Shown: piece after piece, positions 23,710-31,936 of the stretch
Layout of the letters: each line of letters opens with the position of its first letter
How positions within the stretch are numbered: position 1 is the stretch's first letter
NCBI RefSeq assembly: GCF_040645615.1
Contig: NZ_JBEYYO010000020.1
Coordinates: 1-64,000 of the forward strand
Length of the DNA stretch: 64,000 nucleotides
Reading direction: 5' to 3'
Origin: Glycomyces sp040645615
GTDB lineage: Bacteria > Actinomycetota > Actinomycetes > Mycobacteriales > Micromonosporaceae
Translations under genes and position numbers: made by a program
The notes under the pieces: generated by a model
Told to the model about the DNA's origin: nothing
The model's input: only the letters and a program-made list of their open reading frames with translations
Database searches by the model: none

Positions 23710-25039
23710 GGCGGCCCACCAGGACGCGGCGGGCGTCGGCCACGGTGAACACCGAGCCGGTGACGAGCACCCCGCCGCCGCTCTCGTACAGGTCGTCGGC
23801 CTCCTCGGCGAGTTCGATGCCGCGGGCCACCGCGTCGGCCAGGTGCGGGACGACCGTGACGCGCTCCTCGCCGAAGACCTCGCGGGCGAGCTTCGCGAGC
23901 GTCGCGGCGGGCATCGCCCGGTCCGAGGAGGATTTGGTGACCACGATCTCGTCGAGGACCGGTTCGAGGAGTTCGAGCATGTGGTCGGTCTCCTTGTCGG
24001 CGAGCATCCCGACCACGCCGACGAGCTTGCGGAAGTTGAACTCCTCCTTGACCGCCTGCGTCATGGCCTCCATGCCCGCCGGGTTGTGCGCGGCGTCGAG
24101 GATCACCGCGGGCGCGGTGCGCACGACCTCCAGGCGGCCCGGGGAGGAGAAGTCCGCGAAGGCCTCCCCGACCACTTCGGCGTCGAGGGCCTTCGGCTCG
24201 CCCGCGCCGAGCAGCACTTCGACCGCCGCGAGCGCCAGGGCCGCGTTGTGGGCCTGGTACTCGCCGTGGAGGGGCAAGAAGAGGTCCTGGTAGCGCGCGG
24301 CGCGGGTCTCGATCGTCACCAGCTGGCCGCCGAGGGCGATCTCGCGGGAGGTGACCTCGAAGCCACGGCCCTCGGCGATCAGGTTGGCGCCCACCGCGTT
24401 CGCGCGGCGCAGCAGCGGCTCCATCGCCGAGCGCTCCTGCGCGGCGGTGACCAAGGTCGATCCCTCGTGGACGATCCCGGCCTTCATGGTCGCGATCTCG
24501 GCGAGGGTCTCGCCGAGCCACTTGGTGTGGTCGATCCCGATCGGGGTGATCACCGCGACCTCGGCGTTGAGGATGTTGGTCGAGTCGGTCTCGCCGCCGA
24601 GCCCGACCTCGATGACGCCCACGTCGATCGGGGTGTCCGCGAACGCGCCCATCGCCAGCGCCACGGTCATCTCGAAGTAGGTGAGCGGCTCGGAGGCCTC
24701 GCGGTCGACCAGGTCGGCGAGCGGGGCGATCTCGTAGTACTGGGCGGCGAAGCGGTCTGCGGAGATCGGTTCGCCGTCGACGCAGATGCGCTCGTTGACG
24801 GTGTTGAGGTGCGGCGAGGTGAACATGCCGGTGCGCAGGCCGTGGCCCCGCAAGAGGCGCTCGATCATGCGGGAGGTGGAGGTCTTGCCGTTGGTGCCGG
24901 TCAGGTGCACCGAGCGGAAGGCCCGCTGCGGGTCGCCCATCATGTCGAGGAGCTGCTTGATGCGGTCGAGCGTGAAGTCCCAGCGGGAGAAGCCGCGGGA
25001 TTCGAGCGCGGCCTCGACTTGGGCGAATTCGGCGTTCAG
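23702..25039 (-). CDS. folC: Bifunctional folylpolyglutamate/dihydrofolate synthase
   Basis: A roughly 445-residue FolC, which adds glutamate to dihydropteroate and folates with ATP. The P-loop HLTGTNGKTSTSRM begins about 45 residues in, then MFTSPHLNTVNERI, GLGGETDSTN and DAAHNPAGM in the C-terminal domain. The reading frame clearly continues upstream of the first ATG (24943) with family-typical helices (FAQVEAALESR, LDRIKQLLDMMGDP), but no ATG, GTG or TTG lies there. I place the start at CTG 25039, preceded by GGGGGA at 4 nt. It follows valS by 52 nt. Confidence 0.88.
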   Translation of the reverse strand: MNAEFAQVEAALESRGFSRWDFTLDRIKQLLDMMGDPQRAFRSVHLTGTNGKTSTSRMIERLLRGHGLRTGMFTSPHLNTVNERICVDGEPISADRFAAQYYEIAPLADLVDREASEPLTYFEMTVALAMGAFADTPIDVGVIEVGLGGETDSTNILNAEVAVITPIGIDHTKWLGETLAEIATMKAGIVHEGSTLVTAAQERSAMEPLLRRANAVGANLIAEGRGFEVTSREIALGGQLVTIETRAARYQDLFLPLHGEYQAHNAALALAAVEVLLGAGEPKALDAEVVGEAFADFSSPGRLEVVRTAPAVILDAAHNPAGMEAMTQAVKEEFNFRKLVGVVGMLADKETDHMLELLEPVLDEIVVTKSSSDRAMPAATLAKLAREVFGEERVTVVPHLADAVARGIELAEEADDLYESGGGVLVTGSVFTVADARRVLVGRRG

Positions 25040-25091
25040 TTGGTCCCCCTGATGTGGACGGGACGGCCGCCCGGAGGCGGCCGCCGCCGTG

Positions 25092-27710
25092 TTACGCGAG
25101 TCGTTCGAGCTGGGCCGTGACGCGGGCGATGTCCGCTTCGGCGGCGGCCTTGCGCGCCTTGATCTTGTCGACCACGGCGTCGGGGGCCTTGGCCAGGAAC
25201 GCCTCGTTGCCGAGCTTCCCGGTCGTCCCGGCCAGTTCCTTCTCGGCGGCGCCCAGGGCCTTCTCCAGGCGGGCCCGCTCGGCCGCGACGTCGATCGTGC
25301 CCGAGGTGTCGAGCGCGACGGCGACCTCGTCGGAAACGGCCAGGTCGGCGGTGGGCGCGAAGCCCTCCCCCGCGGCCTCCAGGCGCACCAGGGCCCGGAT
25401 GAACGGCTCCTGGTCGGCCAGCCCGACCGCGTCCAGGCCCGACAGGCGCGCCGGGAGCGGCTGGCTGGGCTTGATGTTCTGGTCGCTTCGGAAGCGGCGC
25501 ACCTCGGAGACGAGGTGCTGGAGCACGGCCACGCGCTGCTCGGTCTCGGCGTCGCTGCCGGCCGGGGTCGGCCAGGCCGCCACGGTGAGCGAGTCGCCGC
25601 GCGCCTCGCCGCCGGTGAGGGTGAGCCACAGTTCCTCGGTCACGAACGGGATCACCGGGTGCAGCAGGCGCAGCAGCTGGTCGAACACGTGCCCGATGAC
25701 GCGGCGCGTCTCGTCGGCCTTCGGACCGCCTTCGGCGAGCACCGGCTTGGTCAGCTCCAGGTACCAGTCGAAGACGTCGCCCCACGCGAAGTGGTAGAGC
25801 GCGTCCATGGCCTTCGCGAACTCGTACTGCTCGAAGTGGGCGTCCACGGTCTCGATCGTGGTCGAGAGCCGCGAGAGGATCCACCGGTCGATCAGCGACG
25901 GGTCGGTCGGCAGGTCGCCTTCGAGCGTCGCGCCGCTCATGAGGGCGAACCTGGTGCCGTTCCACAGCTTGTTGCAGAAGTTGCGGGAGATCTCGGCCAG
26001 CTCGATCGAGGCGATCGAGTCCGCGCCGGGGTTGGCGTCGCGCGCGAGCATGAACCGCAGCGCGTCGGCCCCGTACTGGTCGACCACTTCGAGCGGGTCG
26101 ATGCCGTTGCCCGAGGACTTCGACATCTTCTTGCCGTGCTTGTCGCGGATGAGGCCGTGCAGGAACACCTCGGTGAAAGGCGCCTTGCCCATCGCGTAGG
26201 TCCCGAACATCATCATCCGCACCACCCAGAAGAAGATGATGTCCCAGCCGGTGACCAGCACCGCCGTCGGATAGAACTTGTCGAGGGCCTTCGTGTCCTC
26301 AGGCCAGCCGAGCGTGGAGAACGGCCACAGCCCCGAGGAGAACCACGTGTCGAGCACGTCGGGGTCCTGGGTGTAGCCCTCCGGAGCGGTCTCGCCGGGG
26401 CCCACGCAGACCTCTTCGCCGTTCGGGCCGTACCAGATCGGGATGCGGTGGCCCCACCACAGCTGACGCGAGATGCACCAGTCGAGGAGGTTGTCCACCC
26501 ACGAGAAGTAGCGCTTCTCCATCTCCGGCGGGTGGATCTTGGTCTCGCCGCCTCGCACGGCGTCGCCCGCGAGCTTCGCGAGGCGCTCGACCTTCACGAA
26601 CCACTGCTTCGACAGCCGCGGCTCCACGGTGGTGTCGCAGCGCTCGCAGTGGCCCACCGCGTGCATGTACGGGCGCTTCTCGGCGGTGATGCGGCCTTCG
26701 GCCCGCAGCGCGGCGGCGATCGCCGAGCGGGCCTCGAAACGGTCGAGCCCCTGGAACGGGCCGTGCGCGGTGATCGTGCCGCGCTCATCCATGATGAGGA
26801 TCGACTCCAGGCCGTGCCGCTGGCCGATCGCGAAGTCGTTCGGGTCGTGCGCCGGGGTCACCTTCACCGCGCCGGTCCCGAACTCGGGGTCGACATGGGC
26901 ATCGGCGACCACCGGGATGCGGCGGCCGGTGAACGGCAGTTCGACGGTCTTGCCGAGCAGGTGCCGGTAGCGCTCGTCGTCGGGGTGGACAGCCACGGCG
27001 GTGTCGCCGAGCATCGTCTCCAGCCGGGTCGTGGCCACCACGATCGACTCCTCGCCGTCGCCGTAGCGCATCGACACGAGCTCGCCCGCGTCGTCCTGGT
27101 GCTCGACCTCGATGTCCGAGAGCGCGGTCATGCACCTCGGGCACCAGTTGATGATGCGCTCGGCGCGGTAGATCATGCCGTCGTCGTACATGCGCTTGAA
27201 CATCGTCTGCACAGCGGCCGAGAGCCCGTCGTCGAGCGTGAACCGCTCGCGGTCCCAGTCGACGCCGTCGCCGATCTTCTTCATCTGCGAGGTGATGCGC
27301 TCGTGGTAGACGTCCTTCCACTCCCACACCTTGTCCACGAACGCATCGCGGCCCAGGTCGTGGCGGGACAGGCCCTCCTTGTCGGCGAGCTGGCGCTCCA
27401 CCACGTTCTGCGTCGAGATCCCGGCGTGGTCGGTACCCGGCAGGAACAGGGCCTCCTTGCCCCGCATGCGCTCACGCCGCACGAGCGTGTCGATCAGCGT
27501 GTGGTCGAGGGCATGCCCCAGGTGCAGCTGGCCGGTCACGTTCGGCGGCGGGATCACGATCGCGTAGGGGTCGCGGTCCGAATCGTCGGCAGCCTTGAAA
27601 CGACCGTCGGCTACCCACTTGTCGTAGCGTCGCGCCTCTACCTCTACGGGCGCGTACGTCTTCGGCAAGTGGGCGGCCAGGTCCGGTGTCTGCTTAGCTG
27701 CGTCTGTCAC
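25092..27710 (-). CDS. valS: Valyl-tRNA synthetase
   Basis: An 872-residue class Ia synthetase that charges tRNA-Val. The HIGH motif appears in PPPNVTGQLHLGHALDHT (about residues 52-69), the editing CP1 domain in the middle includes TTRLETMLGDTAVAV, and the KMSKS loop is KHGKKMSKSSGNGIDP near 531. A C-terminal coiled coil (about 800-870) ends the protein, as usual for ValRS. GTG 27710 lacks a Shine-Dalgarno sequence but follows TACACT by 6 nt. Confidence 0.97.
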   Translation of the reverse strand: MTDAAKQTPDLAAHLPKTYAPVEVEARRYDKWVADGRFKAADDSDRDPYAIVIPPPNVTGQLHLGHALDHTLIDTLVRRERMRGKEALFLPGTDHAGISTQNVVERQLADKEGLSRHDLGRDAFVDKVWEWKDVYHERITSQMKKIGDGVDWDRERFTLDDGLSAAVQTMFKRMYDDGMIYRAERIINWCPRCMTALSDIEVEHQDDAGELVSMRYGDGEESIVVATTRLETMLGDTAVAVHPDDERYRHLLGKTVELPFTGRRIPVVADAHVDPEFGTGAVKVTPAHDPNDFAIGQRHGLESILIMDERGTITAHGPFQGLDRFEARSAIAAALRAEGRITAEKRPYMHAVGHCERCDTTVEPRLSKQWFVKVERLAKLAGDAVRGGETKIHPPEMEKRYFSWVDNLLDWCISRQLWWGHRIPIWYGPNGEEVCVGPGETAPEGYTQDPDVLDTWFSSGLWPFSTLGWPEDTKALDKFYPTAVLVTGWDIIFFWVVRMMMFGTYAMGKAPFTEVFLHGLIRDKHGKKMSKSSGNGIDPLEVVDQYGADALRFMLARDANPGADSIASIELAEISRNFCNKLWNGTRFALMSGATLEGDLPTDPSLIDRWILSRLSTTIETVDAHFEQYEFAKAMDALYHFAWGDVFDWYLELTKPVLAEGGPKADETRRVIGHVFDQLLRLLHPVIPFVTEELWLTLTGGEARGDSLTVAAWPTPAGSDAETEQRVAVLQHLVSEVRRFRSDQNIKPSQPLPARLSGLDAVGLADQEPFIRALVRLEAAGEGFAPTADLAVSDEVAVALDTSGTIDVAAERARLEKALGAAEKELAGTTGKLGNEAFLAKAPDAVVDKIKARKAAAEADIARVTAQLERLA

Positions 27711-27716
27711 ACGACA

Positions 27717-27738
27717 AGTGTAAAGAGCACGCGTGCTC
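27717..27738 (-). promoter_or_regulatory. valS leaderless -10 (TACACT) with adjacent 14-bp palindrome
   Basis: On the minus strand TACACT (27722-27717) lies 6 nt before the valS GTG. Directly upstream, GAGCACGCGTGCTC (27725-27738) is a perfect 14-bp palindrome, in the spacer where a -10/-35 regulator could bind. No T-box leader is present. Confidence 0.5.
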
Positions 27739-27752
27739 GTTCGCGAAGCGGT

Positions 27753-28673
27753 TTACGCAGTGTCGTCCAGAACCCTCCGGGCGGCTGAGGCCACGTCGGT
27801 CTCGCCTTTCGCGACGGCCTCGGCCAGGGCATCGGTCACGCGGTAGCGCTGGCGCAGGGCCGCGTCGACGCGGGCGCGGATCTCGGCGGCGGCGCGGCGG
27901 CGGCGCTGGTCGGCGAGGCGGTCCTCCCCGGCGAGCCAGTCGCGGTGCTTGCCGATGGCGGCCACGAGGTCGTCGATCCCCTTGGACTCGGAGGCGATCG
28001 TGGTGCACACCGGCTGGCGCCATTCGCCCGGTTCGCGTCTGACGAGGCTCATCATGGCCTTGAGGTCGCGCACCGTGCCGTCGGCGCCGGGCCGGTCGGC
28101 CTTGTTGACCACGTAGACGTCGGCGATCTCCACCACCCCGGCCTTGACGGCCTGGATGCCGTCGCCCATGCCGGGGGCGAGCAGCAGCAGCGTGGTGTCG
28201 GCGAGGCTCGCGATCTCCACTTCGGCCTGGCCCACGCCGACGGTCTCGACTATGACCACGTCGAAGCCGAGGCCTTCGAGCAGGCGCACGGCCGCGCCGG
28301 TGGTGGCCGCGAGGCCGCCGAGGTGGCCTCGGGTGGCGATGGAGCGGATGTAGACGCCGTCGTCGAGGGCGTGGTCGGCCATGCGGACGCGGTCGCCGAG
28401 GATCGCGCCGCCGGTGAACGGACTGGACGGGTCGACGGCGAGGACCCCGACGCGCAGGCCCTGCTCGCGCCAGGCCCCGATGAGGGCCGAGACGAGCGTG
28501 GACTTGCCGACGCCGGGCGAGCCGGTGACGCCCACGACCGTGGCGTCGCCGCCCTTGACGAGGCGGGCGAGCTCGGCCGCGCCCTCGTACTGGTTCTCGA
28601 CGATCGTGACGAGGCGGGCGGTGGCCCGGCGGTCTCCCGCGCGGGCCGCCTCCACGAGCTGCTGGAGCCCCAT
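27753..28673 (-). CDS. meaB: Methylmalonyl-CoA mutase-associated GTPase MeaB/ArgK
   Basis: A 306-residue MeaB-family G3E GTPase, the chaperone that loads and protects adenosylcobalamin in methylmalonyl-CoA mutase. The P-loop is GSPGVGKSTLVSALIG (about residues 53-68), with AVDPSSPFTGGAILGDRVRM, VETVGVGQAEVEI (switch/Walker B) and NKADRPGA (base specificity). The start overlaps the thiolase stop by 1 nt. The mutase itself is not in the window, but the epimerase is (29891). Confidence 0.94.
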   Translation of the reverse strand: MGLQQLVEAARAGDRRATARLVTIVENQYEGAAELARLVKGGDATVVGVTGSPGVGKSTLVSALIGAWREQGLRVGVLAVDPSSPFTGGAILGDRVRMADHALDDGVYIRSIATRGHLGGLAATTGAAVRLLEGLGFDVVIVETVGVGQAEVEIASLADTTLLLLAPGMGDGIQAVKAGVVEIADVYVVNKADRPGADGTVRDLKAMMSLVRREPGEWRQPVCTTIASESKGIDDLVAAIGKHRDWLAGEDRLADQRRRRAAAEIRARVDAALRQRYRVTDALAEAVAKGETDVASAARRVLDDTA

Positions 28674-29848
28674 CAGGCTCCCTTGAGCACGATGGCGTCG
28701 CCTTGGCCGCCGCCGCCGCACAGGCCCGCGGCGCCGAGCTGCCCAGGGGCGAGCTGGCGGGCGAGGGTCTGGGCGAGGCGGGCGCCGGACGCGCCGATCG
28801 GGTGGCCGAGGGCGATCGCGCCGCCGTCGGGGTTGACGCGGTCGAGGTCCACGCCGAGGGTCTCGGCGGAGGCGAGCACGACCGCGGCGAAGGCCTCGTT
28901 CATCTCGACCACGTCGAGGTCGGCGGCACTGACCCCGGCGAGGCCGAGGGCCTTGGCGATGGCGTTGGCGGGCTGGTCGAGCAGCGAGTTGTCGGGTCCG
29001 GCCACAGTGGCGTACGCGAGGATCTCGGCGGTCCAGGCCCAGCCGTTGGCGATCGCGGTGGACTTGCGGCACAGGACGAGTGCGCTCGCGCCGTCGGAGA
29101 TCTGGGAGGCGGTGGCGGCGGTGATGGTGCCGTTCTCGGTGAACGCGGGGCGCAGCGAGGCGAGCTTCTCGGGGGTCGACTCGGGACGGACGCCTTCGTC
29201 GGCGTCGACCAGGCCCTTGCGGGTCTCGACCGGGGTGATCTCCTCGGCGAGGCGCTCGGCGGCTTTGGCGGCCTTCTGGTGCGAGTCCGCGGCGAACGCG
29301 TCCTGCTGCTCGCGGGTCAGCGAGCGGCCCCCCAGGTGGCGTTCGGTGGACTCGCCCATGGAGATGCCGTCGTAGGCGTCGGTGAGGCCGTCGTGGGCGA
29401 GGTGGTCCAGGAGCACGGCGTCGCCGTACTTGAAGCCGCGGCGAGAGCCCGGGAGGAGGTGCGGGGCGCGGCTCATGGACTCCATGCCTCCGGCGACGAT
29501 CACGTCGGCGGCTCCGCCGCGGAGGATCTGGTCGGCCAGGCCCACGGCGGTGAGCCCGGAGAGGCAGACCTTGTTGACCGAGAGGGAGGGGACGCCCATG
29601 GGCAGCCCGGCGGCCACGGCGGCCTGGCGGGCGGGGTTCTGTCCGGCCCCGGCGGGGAGGACCTGGCCGAGGATGACCTGGTCGACCTGGTCGGGAGTGA
29701 CGCCCGCGCGTTCGATCGCGGCCCTGATCGCGGTCCCGGCCAGGTCGGTGGCGGGGATGTCGGCGAGGGCGCCGTTGAAACGCCCGATCGGCGTCCGGGC
29801 GGCGGCGAGGATGACGGTGTCGTCTGCACCCACGGTGTTGTCGTTCAT
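28673..29848 (-). CDS. Acetyl-CoA acetyltransferase (thiolase)
   Basis: A 391-residue thiolase, condensing or cleaving acetoacetyl-CoA. The nucleophilic Cys lies in SVNKVCLSGL (about residue 93), the catalytic His in GGAIALGHPIGASGAR, and the second Cys in GLCGGGGQG near the C-terminus. The ATG at 29848 follows GGAGG by 6 nt. It forms a unit with meaB and diverges from the epimerase gene, leaving only 42 bp between them. Confidence 0.94.
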   Translation of the reverse strand: MNDNTVGADDTVILAAARTPIGRFNGALADIPATDLAGTAIRAAIERAGVTPDQVDQVILGQVLPAGAGQNPARQAAVAAGLPMGVPSLSVNKVCLSGLTAVGLADQILRGGAADVIVAGGMESMSRAPHLLPGSRRGFKYGDAVLLDHLAHDGLTDAYDGISMGESTERHLGGRSLTREQQDAFAADSHQKAAKAAERLAEEITPVETRKGLVDADEGVRPESTPEKLASLRPAFTENGTITAATASQISDGASALVLCRKSTAIANGWAWTAEILAYATVAGPDNSLLDQPANAIAKALGLAGVSAADLDVVEMNEAFAAVVLASAETLGVDLDRVNPDGGAIALGHPIGASGARLAQTLARQLAPGQLGAAGLCGGGGQGDAIVLKGA

Positions 29849-29877
29849 GGCGGACCTCCGTTGGTCGTCTTGCTGGA

Positions 29878-29883
29878 TACGCT
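29878..29883 (+). promoter_or_regulatory. -10 element of a probable leaderless epimerase promoter (TACGCT)
   Basis: TACGCT ends 7 nt before the ATG at 29891, in the 42-bp divergent region between the thiolase and epimerase genes. No Shine-Dalgarno sequence precedes the ATG. Confidence 0.45.
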
Positions 29884-29890
29884 CGATCGT

Positions 29891-30319
29891 ATGACGTTCA
29901 CCGAAGGAATCGGATTGCGGCGCATCGATCACGTCGGGATTGCCGTCCCCGACCTGGATGCGGCCTTGGAGTGGTACACCGGGGTGCTCGGCGGGAGGGA
30001 GACGCACCGCGAGGTCAACGAGGCGCAAGGGGTGATCGAGGCGATGGTCGCCTGGCCCGACGGCAGGGAGCAGGTCCAGCTGCTCGCGCCGCTGGGGCCG
30101 GAGTCGACGATCGCGAAGTTCATCGACGCGAAGGGGCCGGGGCTCCAGCAGCTCGCGTTCACCGTGGAGGACGTGGAGGCCGCCGCGGCGGCGCTGCGCG
30201 TGTACGGGGCGCGGGTGCTGTACGACCAGGCGCGCCCGGGCACCGCGGGGTCCAAGATCAACTTCGTGCACCCCAAGGACACCGGCGGGGTGCTGATCGA
30301 ATTGGTCGAACCCGCGTAG
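29891..30319 (+). CDS. mce: Methylmalonyl-CoA epimerase
   Basis: A 142-residue two-repeat VOC-fold enzyme interconverting (R)- and (S)-methylmalonyl-CoA. The metal His lies in RRIDHVGIAVPDLDAAL (about residues 9-25), a second ligand in QQLAFTVEDVEAA, and the C-terminal HPKDTGGVLIELVEP matches the epimerase subfamily. The neighbours meaB and thiolase and the following coiled-coil genes resemble the Streptomyces order meaB-thiolase-mce-scy/filP (recalled as SCO5400 to SCO5396). Confidence 0.93.
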   Translation: MTFTEGIGLRRIDHVGIAVPDLDAALEWYTGVLGGRETHREVNEAQGVIEAMVAWPDGREQVQLLAPLGPESTIAKFIDAKGPGLQQLAFTVEDVEAAAAALRVYGARVLYDQARPGTAGSKINFVHPKDTGGVLIELVEPA

Positions 30320-30547
30320 TTCGCTTGCAGGACTCATGCCGCGGCGTGGCCGTTCACTCACGGAAGTGTCGGATAGACGACGCCGATCGGGTGAGAACGG
30401 CTTCGCCGCGACTTCGCGACGTGATTCGACTTCCGTGTCGTTTCAAGGATTTCGCCCGTTTTGCGGCTAGTGTTGCGGGTGTTTCGAGCCCCATGAACAC
30501 CTGACCTTGCTGTCGACATTCCCACTCGCGTCTGCAAGTATTGGTCC

Positions 30548-31759
30548 ATGTCGCAGCAGCCCTCCAGCAGTACCTTTTTCGACAACGACCAATCGGCGCC
30601 GGAATTCCCCGTGCAGTTGCGGGGTTACGACCGGCACCAGGTGGATGAGTACATCCAGAAGAAGACCGCCCAGTTGAAGCAGACCGAGGGTCAGCGCACT
30701 GAGGCCGAGCAGCGGATGACCGACGCACAGCGTCGCCTGCGCCAGGCCGAGCAGCGCATCCAGGGTCTGGAGCAGCGCCTCGCCGAGCAGCAGAAGCAGC
30801 TTGAAGAGAACTCGCGTCCCACGCTCTCCGGGCTCGGCACCCGGGTCGAGCAGATCCTGCGTCTCGCCGAGGAGCAGGCGAACGAGCACCGCGCCGAGGC
30901 CAAGCGCGAGACCGAGGGCATCCTGTCGGCCGCGCGCCTTGAGTCCCGCGAGATCACCGACGCGGCCCGCACCGAGGCCGGCAGCCTGAAGCAGACCGCC
31001 GAGCGCGAGGCCAACACGCTCCGCACGCAGGTCGAGCGCGAGGTCGCCGAGCTGCGCACCAACGCCCGCCGCGAATGCGAGACGCTCCGCGCCGACGCCG
31101 AACGCGAGACCAAGCAGCTGCGCACCGCGACCGGTCACGAGGTCGCCGAGCTCAAGGCCTCCGTCGAGCGCGAGGTCGCGACCCTCCGTGCCACGGCCGA
31201 CCGCGAGATCACCCAGCTGCGCGCCAAGGCCGCCCGCGAGGCCGAGGAGAAGCGCGCCGAGGCCGCGAAGCTCTTCGCCGAGGCGAAGGAGAAGCGCGAC
31301 AAGGACCTCCAGGCCCTCGACCTCGAACTGGCCGAGCGCAAGGAGAAGGCCGAGCGCGAGGAGTCCGAGCGCCACACCCGCGCCGTGGCCGAGACCCAGA
31401 AGCTCGTGTCCGACGCCGAGAACCGCGCCCGCGACGCCGAGGAGCGCGCCAAGACCGCCGAGACCCGCGCCGAGGACAAGCGCAGCGAGGCCGACACCTA
31501 CGCCGAGGAGACCACCTCCAAGGCCAAGAAGGACGCCAACAAGCTCGTCACCGACGCCAAGGCCGAGGCCGAGCGCCTGCTCGCCAACGCCAAGGCCGAC
31601 GCCGAGTCCGTCACCCAGAAGGCCGAGTCCGAGGTGGCCGACCTCACCGCCAAGCGCGACCAGGTCCAGGCCACACTGCGCAACCTGGGCGGTCTGGTCA
31701 GCGGGGCCCTGAGCGGGGCCCTCGACGGCAGCCTCGGCGACGCCGACGACAAGAAGTAG
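30548..31759 (+). CDS. DivIVA-domain coiled-coil protein, FilP-like
   Basis: A 403-residue, mostly alpha-helical protein. Residues 18-40 (FPVQLRGYDRHQVDEYIQ) form the short DivIVA-like N-terminal motif, LSGLGTRVEQILRLAEEQA follows near 95, then a continuous Glu/Ala/Lys/Arg-rich coiled coil to about 370 and a C-terminal LTAKRDQVQATLRNLGG similar to the end of Streptomyces FilP. FilP forms filaments near hyphal tips and supports shape. The gene sits just after mce, as scy/filP do in Streptomyces. The function here is inferred from family and synteny. Confidence 0.8.
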   Translation: MSQQPSSSTFFDNDQSAPEFPVQLRGYDRHQVDEYIQKKTAQLKQTEGQRTEAEQRMTDAQRRLRQAEQRIQGLEQRLAEQQKQLEENSRPTLSGLGTRVEQILRLAEEQANEHRAEAKRETEGILSAARLESREITDAARTEAGSLKQTAEREANTLRTQVEREVAELRTNARRECETLRADAERETKQLRTATGHEVAELKASVEREVATLRATADREITQLRAKAAREAEEKRAEAAKLFAEAKEKRDKDLQALDLELAERKEKAEREESERHTRAVAETQKLVSDAENRARDAEERAKTAETRAEDKRSEADTYAEETTSKAKKDANKLVTDAKAEAERLLANAKADAESVTQKAESEVADLTAKRDQVQATLRNLGGLVSGALSGALDGSLGDADDKK

Positions 31760-31936
31760 AAAACCCTGACAACGAGTAAAGGTGGCGAATCCGCGTTACC
31801 GTCGAAACCTACGACAGTGAAGAATAGTCGTCGTAGGCGTAGGTCGACGGTGGAGGAACCACAGCTTCGGCCGCGTCCCGTCACATCCGGTCCCTTGCCG
31901 GGTGAGGCGGGACGCGGCTTACGTGAGGATGAGGGT

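Noticed and set aside
27700..27760. T-box riboswitch before valS
   Set aside because: The promoter appears to sit at the start codon; there is no room for a leader.
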